In this document: positions 54,131 through 64,000 of the stretch, piece by piece | How positions within the stretch are numbered: the first letter of the stretch is position 1 | Layout: each line of letters begins with the position of its first letter | NCBI GenBank assembly: GCA_028753945.1 | Contig: JAPNXP010000002.1 | Span: 6,882,001-6,946,000, forward strand | DNA: 64,000 nt | Source: Hexactinellida sp. DTS-2022 | Taxonomy: Eukaryota; Porifera; Hexactinellida | Reading direction: 5' to 3' | Notes under the pieces: model-generated | Told to the model about the DNA's origin: nothing | The model's database searches: none | Seen by the model: the letters and a program-made list of their open reading frames with translations, nothing else | Position numbers and translations under genes: made by a program

Positions 54131-54991
54131 GACCACTACCCTTAGTGAGTTGGAAGTTTCGATTTAGCTCACTTCATTTCAAAGATATTCAAGTTTCAGT
54201 AGAATATAATCTGTGATGACTCAGCATTATTTAAGTGCGTTTTGGGTATTCACCCAACACCAACCAACCCATTCGTAGTATAGAATTCACAAAATTGTAA
54301 AAACATTTTCTTTGACGATGTCATCATCAACTCAAGGTGCCAGGACACATTTATAGAGGTGTTACGTCACATAAGGATCAATTGATAAGTTGGAAGTTTC
54401 TTTCTATATTGTATCATCTCTGAGATTTATGATATTTAATTAATTAGTATAAAAGATTATTAATATTATTTATAATATAACACCAATTTCAATGTCAACT
54501 TACAATTATTAAGTTAAATTATTTTGTCATAAATAATTAATTAATTAATTTGGCAATCAAATTTCAATTCCGCACACTCGATAACCCAGAATAAACAAAT
54601 TGGAATCATCTTTATAAATCATATACTGACAGAATTAATTATAATTAATTACGTCATTATATTAACAGTGGAATAATATTCTCGCAAAATTAAAAATGTA
54701 ATCACATAATCTGTCGTTGTTATGAGATATATAATCTTAGTTTTCCATTGGAAAATAGAAGTCTAACCGATCTCACATGTTGAATCATATAATTATTACA
54801 GTTTGAAACAATAAAATTATAATTAACACTTTCATTTGAACTGAAGTATTAGTAAACAAGGGAATTTTCAACTCAATCGTGGCACAAACGAAACCCAATT
54901 TAAAAATTCGTGCACTCTGAAAAGGTGTAGAATTTAATTATCTATCGAATGCATATAAATTAAATATTCGCGCACTATTTATTGTTCCTAT
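54131..54991. other. AT-rich stretch with a third partial repeat M copy
   Basis: 54785-54900 matches the start of repeat M (AGTTTGAAACAATAAAATTA, GAACTGAAGTATTAGTAAAC). The remainder is AT-rich without supported features. Confidence 0.5.
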
Positions 54992-54995
54992 TTAA

Positions 54996-55482
54996 CCGTA
55001 GTCTGCCGGAGTGAATTTCAGGAGAATCGCATACCCTGTAGTTCTCAGTATTTAATACTTAGAACCTATTAATTTGAAATTCCAACAAGAGCACAATAAT
55101 ATATCAACATGCAAAAATCTTTGAAAAAATTTACTAGTGGATTTCGACAAAAAGTGATGACACATACTTTCTCTTAAATCAATACACCGCCGTTAACATT
55201 TAAGTAATCCTTTGTTTCTAAACTTGAACAATGACGACTAACTTATTAGTTATCAGATCTCAAAATTGAACAAATCCAATTCAGTAAACGAAAGTTACAT
55301 CATTTTTAAAAATTGACAAATTTGTTTTTGATGAACCATAGATTTCGAAAAAATACATACATTTGAGTTAGATCTATCACAACTCAGTATTAGTCAGACA
55401 AAATATATTAAAATGGATATTATTTAGTCTAATATCTTCTTACGGGAATTTATACGGTGAAATTATAACTTTAAGAATTTTC
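54996..55482 (+). mobile_element. TTAA element K, left part (K3)
   Basis: Starts CCGTAGTCTGCCGGAGTG after TTAA (54992-54995) and follows 38979 onward. It ends at the TTAA of element J3 (55483-55486), so its right half is missing. Confidence 0.78.
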
Positions 55483-55486
55483 TTAA

Positions 55487-55705
55487 GGTTCAGGTATACT
55501 CTAGAGCACCTCTACCAAATATATTTACCCGAATTAATTAATTTTTTTACAGCGGATTTACTTCATCTTCTAGATGGCAAAAATGCAATAATATTCGATC
55601 TAGGTAACTCACTGTAATTTTTCTTTTCTATTAAATCGTATTTGGCGGAACAGATATGTTTTTTCCTGTTAATGATTAACTTAGCTAACTTTATTAGAAC
55701 GTTCC
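55487..55705 (+). mobile_element. TTAA element J, terminal fragment (J3)
   Basis: Starts GGTTCAGGTATACTCTAGAG and follows the reverse complement of the right end of 58221-59095 (CAGCGGATTTACTTCATCTT). Then it joins the satellite. Confidence 0.75.
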
Positions 55706-58216
55706 ATCTTGATTTCTCCATGTGGGATTGTTTGTATTAGTTTTCGTAAACCATTTACATAATTGGGTTCAGATTATTGCTGCATACCTATTCGAATTCA
55801 CCGAGGCGATTAAACATTTCATAATTATTATTACTACGCAATTTTACCTAACTGAGGTCACTTTATTACAACTTTCCATACGGAATTCTCCATGTCGAAT
55901 TGTTTGTATTAGTTTTCGGACAATTTACATAATTGGGCTCTGATTAATTGTGCATAACATTTCGAATTCTCCGGGTGCGATTATAAGTTCTTATTATTAT
56001 TGTTACTACGCAATTTTCCCGAACTGAGCCCACTTTATTAGAACGTTCACTTTCTAATTCTCCATGTGGGATTGTTTGTATTAGTTTTCGTAAACAATTT
56101 ACATAATTGTGCTCAGATTATAGGTATATGCCATTTCGAATTCACCGAGTGCGATTATACAATATATTATTATTTTTAATACGCAATTTACCTAACTGAG
56201 CTCACTTTAAGAGAACGTTCCATCTCGAATTAACCATCTGGGAAAGTTTGCATTAGAATTGTTGGCAATTACCTAACCGAGCTAAGTTCATTAGAAGAAT
56301 CAATTTCGAATTCAACATTTGGAAATTGTTTGTATTAGTTTTCGTGAACAATTTACATAATTGCGCCCATATTATTGGTGCATACCGTTTCAAATTCACC
56401 GGGAGCGATAATAAATATTATTATTATCATTATTACTACGCAATTTGACCTAACTGAGCTCACTTTATAACAACGTTCCATTTCGAATTCTCCATTAGGG
56501 ATTATTTATATTAGTTTTCGTAAACAATTAACATATTTGGCCTCAGATTATTGCTGCATACCTTTTCGAATTCATAAGGTGCGATTATACATTATATTAT
56601 TATTATTACTACGCAATTTTACCTAACTGAGCTCACTTTAATAGAACGTTCCATTTCGAATTCTCCATGTGGGATTGTTTGTATTAGTTTTCGTAAACAA
56701 ATAACATAATTGGGCTCAGATTTTGGGTGCATAACATTTCGAAATCACCGGGTGCGATTATAAATTGTGTTATTATCATTTCTACACTATTTTAACTAGA
56801 ACGTTCCATTTCGAATTCTCCATGTGAGATTGTTTGTATTAGTTTTATAAACAATCTACATAATTGGGCTCAGATTTTGGTGTATACCATTTCGAATTCA
56901 CCGGGTGTGATAATAAATTGTATTATTATCATTTCTACTCAATTTCAACTAGAACTTTCCATTTCGAATTTTCCATGTGAGATTGCGTGATAGTTTTCGT
57001 AAAGAATTTACATAATTGGGCTGAGATTAATGGTGCATACCATTTCGAATACACCGGTTGCGATTATAAGTTTTTTAACTATTGTTACTTAGCAAATTTT
57101 ACTTAACTGAGCCTACTTTTTGGAACGTTCCATTTCGAATTCTCCATGTGGGATTGTTTGTATTAGTTTTCTCAACAATTACATAATTGGGCTCAGATTA
57201 TTGGTGCATACCATGTCGAATTCACCGGGTGCGAGTATAAATTTTATTATTATTGTTAATACGCAAATTTATCTAACAGAGGTCACTTTATTATAACGTT
57301 CCATTTCGAATTCTCCATGTGAGATTTTTTGTATTAGTTTTCGTAAACAATTTACATAATTGGGCCCATATTATTGGTGCATACGATTTCGAATTCACCG
57401 GGTGCGATTATAAATTGTATTATTATCATTACTACACTATTTTAACTAGAACATTCCTTTTCGAATTCTCCATGTGAGATTGTTTGTATTAGTTTTCGTA
57501 AACAATTTACATAATTGGGCCCATATTATTGGTGCATACGATTTCGAATTCACCGTGTGCGATTATAAATTGTATTATTATCATTACTACACAATTTTAA
57601 CTAGAACGTTCCATTTAGAATTCTCCATGTGAGATTGTTTGTATTAGTTTTCGTAAACAATTACATAATTGGGCTCACATTATTGGTTCATAACATTTCG
57701 AATTCACCGAAGCGATTAGAAGTTTAATTATTATTGTTACTACGCAATTTTATCTAATTGAACTCACATTATTACAACGTTCCATTTCGAAGTCTCCGTG
57801 TAGGATTGTTTGTATTAGTTTTATAAACAATTTACATGATTGGGCTCAGATCATTGGTTCATAACATTTCGAATTCACCGAGTGCGATTGTAAGTTTTAT
57901 TATTATTGTTACTACGCAATTTCTCCTCACTGAGCCCACTTTATTAGAACGTTCGATTTCGAATTCTCCATGTGGGATTGTTTGTATTAGTTTTCGTAAA
58001 CAATTTACATAATTGGGCTCAGATTATTGGCGCATAACATTTCGAATTTTCCAGGTGCGATTAAAGGTTTTATTATTATTGTTACTACGGAATTACCTAA
58101 CTGAGCACAATTTATTCGTACGTTCCATTTCGAAGTCTCCATGTAGGATTGTTTGTATTAGTTTTATAAACAATTTACATGATTGGGCTCAGATTATTGG
58201 TTCATCACATCTCGAA
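55706..58216 (+). repeat. ~170-bp satellite P, main array
   Basis: About 16 units of 155-180 bp carrying GAACGTTCCATTTCGAATTC, TCCATGTGGGATTGTTTGTA, AACAATTTACATAATTGGGC and CATACCATTTCGAATTCACC. Each unit contains CATTTCGAATTC twice, so it is internally dimeric. Small open frames here are repeat artefacts. The array resumes at 59100. Confidence 0.92.
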
Positions 58217-58220
58217 TTAA

Positions 58221-59095
58221 GGTTCAGGTATACTCTACAAAATCCCAAAATTTCGATAAACCCCAAACTATGGTAAATCTCGTTTTTATTGCATTTTCGG
58301 ATTGTGTGGATACCCATGTGGACTTTGACGAAATTTCAAAGAAAAATTCCAATTATTTCTCCAGTTTGACTCACTTCGAGTTTTGAAAGAAATATTGGGG
58401 TTCTTGTTTTGGTTGCCGGTTGCAGTATACCATGGAAACTTGATAATTTCGGGACATTGCCACATATAGGTTTTATCTTATATTTGGATAGAACAGCATA
58501 TATCGCATCTTAATTTCAAATATTATGGAAGAATATTGAAAACTCTCAATGATACAGACTTTTTAGTGTCCTCTACCTAAGCCACTGCCATAGGGGACAC
58601 TTTTTTTCAAACCTCGCTATCTCCAAACACAATTATTGCCATTGCGGAAGTCATGTTATGACTCATATACCATCTAGAAACAAAATCTCAACGGTTTTGG
58701 ACAGATCTCAATTAGTTCTATCATATGAGTGTAGCGATTTCATTTGTAACTTTTATTTTTATTTTTATTTAATTTATTGATGATGAAAAAAGTGATGTCC
58801 ACATTTATTGATGAAAAATTTGACTCATACGTGATTAAAAGAATTCTTGCACTCATATGATAGTTTAGGAGTTTCTTAATGCAATGCAGCAACAATCTAC
58901 TCCTAATCATTAGCAGGAAAAAACCTATCCGTTCCGCAAAATACGATTTTCTAGAAAAAATATTTTTCACTGAGTTACCTAGTTCGAATATTATCGCATT
59001 TTTGCCGGTTAGAAGATGAAGTAAATCCGCTGTAAAAAATTTAATTAATTCGGGTAAATAGTTTTGGTAGAAGTGCTCTAGAGTATACCTGAACC
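58221..59095 (+). mobile_element. TTAA element J, copy 2, inserted in the satellite
   Basis: Ends GGTTCAGGTATACTCTAC and TAGAGTATACCTGAACC with TTAA duplications (58217-58220, 59096-59099). Satellite sequence resumes without loss: TTCGAATT before and ACCGGGTGCGAT after. 875 bp. The minus strand has a 133-codon open frame across the right half with no recognisable product. Confidence 0.9.
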
Positions 59096-59099
59096 TTAA

Positions 59100-59460
59100 C
59101 CGGGTGCGATTGTAAGTTTTATTATTATTGTTACTACGCAATTTTACCTAACTGAGCTCAATTTATTTTAACGTTCCATTTCGAATTCTCCATGTGGGAT
59201 TGTTTGTATTAGTATTGTTGGCAATTTACCTAACCGAGCTAATTTTATTAGAAGAATCCATTTCTAATTCTCCATGTGAGATTTTTTGTATTAGTTTTCG
59301 AAAACAAATACATAATTGAGCTCAGAATATTGGTGCATTCCATTTCGAATTCACGGGTGCGATTATAACTTTCTCTATTTTGTTACTACGCAATTTACCT
59401 AACTGAGCTACTATATTATAACGTACAATTTCGAATTCTCCATTTGGGATTGTTTGTAAC
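59100..59460 (+). repeat. ~170-bp satellite P, continuation
   Basis: Roughly three more units (ATTTCGAATTCTCCATGTGG), ending at a poly-C tract at 59460. Confidence 0.88.
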
Positions 59461-60069
59461 CCCCCTCCCCCCCCTGGAAATATGCTCTTAAGTTCATATT
59501 TTCAGATTAAATTAGGTGTTTTCTTTAGCAAAAATGTTTCAGTCAACAGATAGGTTTCGAATCCACTAGATATACTTTCACAAGCCAGAATTCTATGCAG
59601 GATTTTAGACCAAGGGGGTGAAAAAGTTCTTATAATGCTGGATTCCCAACTTGCGTCAACATAAAAGTATTCAATTTTGTTATCGCTACCTACGAGTACT
59701 ATTTTGCAAATGGCTACAAAATCACAAAAATTTATAATTCGTCTACAGACGCTTGATTATGCTCCCAAAGAAATGCAAAAGTCAAACGTACAATATCTCG
59801 ATTAATTTGACCTCTATAAGTCGATATTTGGGGTGCTGAGTGCACTTTTTCAGTTGTTCAGCACTTTCAGATGGATTGTTTGCTGTAACTTACATGATAT
59901 TTGGTGATTTTCCTTGAATATACCTGGCCCATTTGATAGTCTGTGGTAAAAACACGAAAATTGATAAAACAATCATATAGAAAGAGAAAATTCGCAAAGT
60001 TAGGGCACATTATCTATCCTTGGGGTCGTATTTCTAACACACCCCCTCTGAATACATTTCTCAGACACC
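59461..60069. other. Unannotated stretch after the satellite
   Basis: Starts CCCCCCTCCCCCCCC. No supported gene. Confidence 0.4.
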
Positions 60070-60480
60070 CGTGCACCTAGAATTAAAATGCACTAGTTAA
60101 AAAGGCTCGCAATATACGACTTCCTATGCGTCCCTAATGCATTTTGTGACCCTCTGACGCCCTGTTTTTTCAAATGACCATATATGGGCATGGATATGTG
60201 CGACATTTTGATGAATCAGCAATTTTGTATCTCATAAACTGGAGAAAGCAGAGCTTAGCTCTAATCGATTATTCACATCAATATATCATGCATATATCAT
60301 TGGAATAAAAAATTGGACGATTTTCCAAATAGTTACCATGCTAAGAAGCCCATGCCCATATATGGAGCTGTCATGTGACCATCACAAACCATCGATCATG
60401 AAAATCAGAGTTGTGCAATAGCTTAGCTCTAACTTGCTAACACTACCAGTAATCGTTTTCGAGGAATATGAACTGCTTCA
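60070..60480. repeat. Diverged fragment of element G
   Basis: Contains CAAATGACCATATATGGGCA and AGAGCTTAGCTCTAA in the same order as 12500-12600 in G1. Termini not found. Confidence 0.55.
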
Positions 60481-61359
60481 ATTATCTTTGAACCATTTTC
60501 TGTCAGAAGTATTGAAGGTTTGTGCCACTATTGTGTCCTTCTAAACCCTTTTCTACACAAAAATATTTTCTAATACCCGCTGTGGAAAAAGCTAGAGAAC
60601 TCCGTGATTATTTATCATATCAACTTGAAATCTCTGGGAGATGTAGTTTATATATATATCTAAATATCTTCAGAGCGTTTCCATACTTCTTTCTATTTTC
60701 GCAAAGTTGTATGGCCACATTTCTCAAAAATAGGGAAATTCCATCGAAAAATTGACCTAAATTTTTGAATTCCTTATAAATTTCGAAATTTAGATAATAT
60801 TGGGGATTTTAACGTATACCCAATTTGAATGCATATTGATTTGACTAGTAATGAAGTAAAAACAAACTTTTTCAAGTTATCGTGATTTTCTACTGGAAAT
60901 ATCTATGGCTTATATTACATAGCTACGCTATATATGTTTTCATTGAATATAGGAAAGTTTAAGATTGAAATCAATGATGTTAGTTATTTTTCAAATACTC
61001 TATAGTAAGGTAAAGGAACTGATATACTAATTGAATTGACATCGTTAATAGTTTTGATTTTACCCATTACGTCACAGTCCTGACTAGTCGTAGGTAGCGT
61101 TAAGGCTCGACCCACACCTTCACTAATAACGTCCCCTCCAAATCCAAACAAATATCAGTTTTAGCCATATATCTATAAGCTACATAAATCCGCAATCAAA
61201 ATTGAATTCGAATAATATTCGCTCGAGTGATTGAATTTAGTTCCATATTACGTAATATTAAATTCCTATCCTGACAAAAAAAATCTGCGCCTATGTAAGT
61301 GAAAAACCACAAAAGTTTTAGAGTTGATTATGCCTTGTTTATTCATTACATATACTTAC
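60481..61359. other. Unannotated AT-rich stretch
   Basis: No gene, RNA or repeat boundary supported. Confidence 0.4.
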
Positions 61360-61363
61360 TTAA

Positions 61364-62084
61364 GGTTAAATTACCCCACGTGAATGAAAGTTCTTGTATT
61401 AATTTGTAATTGTGAGAAATATATACCAATACGATACAAATCAATAAACCAAAAAGAAAATGTCCCTATCTATTATACTTTTTATTTTTTGTCGGTTTCA
61501 AAATTTGGCTAATACAAATCTCCCATAGGGCGATTTCCAAAAGTGGTGGTCGATATTATGCGGTAATTTGGCAATGCGATTATCAATGTTTGTCATCAGA
61601 ATCAATATTTAAAGATTATAAGCGTACGGAGTATGTAGACGGTTTACATTTTTGAATTATGACTTGGAATTTTTTTTTATCACTCATTTTATCAAATTTC
61701 GCATGAAAAGATGACCTTTTTATTCATTTTTTTGTTTCAAAAGGTCGCAATATTTTTTATTTAGATCTTATCAAAATTCTAAACCGCCCACCAACAGCCC
61801 ATAACGATGATTTATCTGATAGATCACACAGTACAGGTCTTTAGCAAATAATGATCTTGCAAACCACACACTTATCAGGTGGAGTCTGAAAAAATCCCCC
61901 TATGGGACTTTTGTATTAGCATAATACTGCAAGCCCAATAATTTCGAATTTATAGAAGATAATTAGATTTCGTTTTCAGTTTCGATATAGCTATAATGTC
62001 TTCCATCATATATGAGAAATTCAAACTCCCACCTTCAAAACTAAATTCATGTGTTTTTTTGGGTGAATCTGCCGTAATTTAACC
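61364..62084 (+). mobile_element. TTAA element L, copy 2
   Basis: TTAA flanks (61360-61363, 62085-62088), same termini as 48086-48803, differing at only a handful of positions over 720 bp, which implies recent activity. Non-coding. Confidence 0.9.
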
Positions 62085-62088
62085 TTAA

Positions 62089-62499
62089 AATGTAATGGGA
62101 GCTTTAATCATTTTATTAGCTTACAAAGATTTTGTAGAGCTTCAAAGTCAAAACAAGTTATTTTGGTGATGATTATTGCATTTTTCCGATTCAAAGAATT
62201 ATTGGAATTTATAAATGTATCAGAAACGTTAAATTCTAATACAAGTTAGGTAGCACTATAACTAACTACAATAGTAATTTGCAAAGAAATCTTAAAAATC
62301 ATAATTGAATTTTTCCTTCCATCGGCGCGAGTTGGACTGGGTTGGTACTTTTTTGAAGAATATTGTTTATTTATATTTTAATACTGTTTTCCTATATATA
62401 TACACTTCATTCAGTAGGAATCTTATATAGTGGTTATATAACAATGTTAACTAAGTATTATGCAAAGGTTTAATCTTACGCAATGAAGTATTAAATGAA
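62089..62499. other. Unannotated stretch
   Basis: Nothing supported. Confidence 0.4.
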
Positions 62500-62850
62500 C
62501 TTTAATCAACGAAATATAATTTGAGGGGCACAATCTTTACATTTCAAACTAACCTGAATTTTTATCATCAAAATATAAAGCCGGCAAAGACCGGAAATTC
62601 ACGAATTTATTAATTTGGGACATTTTTTAACTTCATTCTGACAAAAAGTGATTTATCCAGATTTTAAGGTCTTAAGAGCTTAAAATCTAGAAATGACTTT
62701 TTGTCAAATGACAGTCAAATGACTCACAAATTGATAAATTAGTGAATTTCCGAACTTTGCAGGCAATATATTTTGATAAGTATAATTATGTATAGTTTAA
62801 AATGTAAGATTGTGCCCCTGAAATTTTATTTCGCTGATTAAGGCCTGTGT
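62500..62850. repeat. Foldback element with ~150-bp arms
   Basis: AATTTGAGGGGCACAATCTT on the left is mirrored by AAGATTGTGCCCCTGAAATT on the right; GACCGGAAATTCACGAATTT pairs with AATTAGTGAATTTCCGAACT further in. No ORF. Confidence 0.75.
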
Positions 62851-63189
62851 ATACCGGCCAGACCATCTAAAAAAGTGTCGTTTAGTTTTTGTTAAATATT
62901 TTAGGCCCGATTTGGACGCTCACGATCTATTGAATTATTAATAATAACGTATTCCTACAAACCGTCAATACCAGGGAAAAATCCAAATTTGATTGTATTT
63001 TCTATCTACACAAGTGAAAAGGATTCAAAATGGACTTTCAGGATGAAAGTAGAAGGATCAATGGAAGACATGATAGAAAAATCTTTTTGTTAAATCATAG
63101 ATACGTATGTGATATTCAAAAATCACTTCTGAACAATTATATTATTGAAGTAAGGTTCTCCAGCCCTACCAAACCCAAAAAAACCCAAA
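62851..63189. other. Possible Harbinger-type terminus and short ORF start
   Basis: TTTTAGGCCCGATTTGGACG at 62903 resembles a Harbinger terminus (TTA then GGCCC). An ATG at 63030 opens MDFQDESRRINGRHDRKIFL to a GTAAGG donor-like site at 63150. Product not recognised; weak. Confidence 0.3.
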
Positions 63190-63395
63190 TTTACGATAAA
63201 TCGAGGTCTCTCCTGAATGTTTCATATAATATATGCCTAAATACTTTTGCGAAGTTTGAGCACATTCTATACCATAAAAAACTTTTTATGCGATGCCAAA
63301 GTATTCATAGTGAAGAAATCTCATTAGAGAATTCCGCCGATAAGCAAAACCTGACCCCAATTCATAAAGATTGGTAAGAACAGTGTCTATAGTAC
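63190..63395 (-). repeat. Dispersed repeat shared with 17040-17218
   Basis: Reverse complement carries GGTCAGGTTTTGCTTAT, CTAATGAGATTTCTTCA and GTGCTCAAACTTCGCA in the order seen upstream of the Harbinger remnant. Confidence 0.7.
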
Positions 63396-63680
63396 GGCTG
63401 TTGTGTGGTATTTTGAGACGCCTATATGATACACTCTATACACCATGGATGTGCTATTACAAATTAGACTGTGGTATTTTGAGACGCTGTCGTCTTCTGA
63501 GTCGCAACTATACAAGGCAAATTTTATCCACTCTAACTATAAGTTTACTGAACATTTAATGTTATACTTAATTATTAATTAATTAATTAAATTGTGAATT
63601 TGAGAGTTAGTATACCTAGTAAATTCTGGGTTTGCTTTTCCAATCTACTGTGGTATTTCGAGGCGCTGGTAGTGAAAATA
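63396..63680. repeat. Short interspersed repeat TGTGGTATTTTGAGACGC
   Basis: The 18-base motif occurs three times (about 63403, 63469 and 63649, the last with changes). No gene. Confidence 0.6.
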
Positions 63681-64000
63681 ATTTTCCACTTTACAGATTA
63701 ATTGTAATCCACTTGCTGTATTAAAAGAAGGTGTTTATTAATTAATACGTAGTAGCAACTCAACTTTATTTCATTAATTGACACAGCAAACATCTAAATA
63801 ATGGTAATGCGGAAATGGTTCGAATTTTTCAAAATAGGAAATAGTTCGAACGAAAAAGGAAATAGTTCGAATTTCATTTTTGTATTGTTGGACCATGGAT
63901 TCAAGCCGGGATTTCTCATATCCATGGTGCAGCAATACTAAAAAATTCGAACAATTTCCGATTTTGGTTTTTCGAACAATTTCCAGTTTTGGTTTTTCGA
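63681..64000. repeat. TTCGAAC-type inverted repeat at the window edge
   Basis: GGAAATAGTTCGAACGAAAA and related units on the left are mirrored by TTTTTCGAACAATTTCC units at 63940-64000. Probably a palindromic element cut by the window edge. Confidence 0.55.

Noticed and set aside
55722-58386. Small open frames with MGLFVLVF- or MGSDYW-type starts
   Set aside because: Repeat-unit translations within the ~170-bp satellite.
48086-62084. Elements L1 and L2 as a pair of LTRs
   Set aside because: Each has its own TTAA duplications and inverted termini, and there is no retroviral coding sequence between them.

Overview
The window reads as non-coding, repeat-dense DNA from an invertebrate metazoan genome. 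It is AT-rich, has GT-AG introns and PHD fingers, and almost every alignable block is a transposon, a MITE or a satellite. I found no convincing host gene. The coding sequence that exists belongs to DNA transposons, most of it decayed. The species cannot be named from this sequence.

Layout. 1-6.2 kb holds a palindromic foldback, short satellites, two copies of a TA-flanked MITE and a decayed gene fragment. 6.3-8.6 kb is a broken minus-strand copy of a Mutator-like/Kolobok-like transposase, followed by TA-flanked MITEs (9.0-9.8 kb) and a foldback interrupted by another MITE (10.4-11.6 kb). 11.7-13.3 kb is a TTAA-flanked palindromic element. 15.3-16.6 kb is a GGATGC-type TTAA element carrying a second TTAA element. 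17.2-18.6 kb is a PIF/Harbinger remnant (truncated transposase plus an open Myb/SANT partner gene). 20.2-21.9 kb is another broken copy of the Mutator-like transposase. 23.4-29.5 kb is the most distinctive object: a two-gene transposon bounded by inverted arrays of a palindromic ~24-bp repeat. It encodes a spliced KDZ/HMGXB3-like DDE transposase (+) and, on the opposite strand, a spliced Ulp1-like protease gene ending in a PHD finger. 29.8-31.2 kb is a ~115-bp satellite that recurs at 4.6 and 36.0 kb. 33.4-35.0 kb is a second copy of the palindromic TTAA element. 38.1-48.8 kb is a mosaic of TTAA-flanked elements and coding fragments (Pif1/Helitron-type helicase, OTU protease, others). It contains the only intact large ORF, an 819-residue transposase at 44.2-46.7 kb inside a 4.1-kb element with TTAA target duplications. 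51.2-52.5 kb has a three-level nest of MITEs and a hAT-type element, followed by repeats with long hairpins. 55.7-59.5 kb is a ~170-bp satellite with a TTAA element inside it. 61.4-62.1 kb is a near-identical second copy of the element at 48.1-48.8 kb.

How the parts relate. TTAA-flanked elements (families called A, G, J, K and L here) dominate, and several have inserted into each other. In a few cases the empty site survives elsewhere in the window, so the insertions can be read directly. The 819-residue transposase is the only candidate here for mobilising the GGATGC-type elements. The Ulp1/KDZ pair forms one self-contained transposon. Family letters are local labels, not database names.
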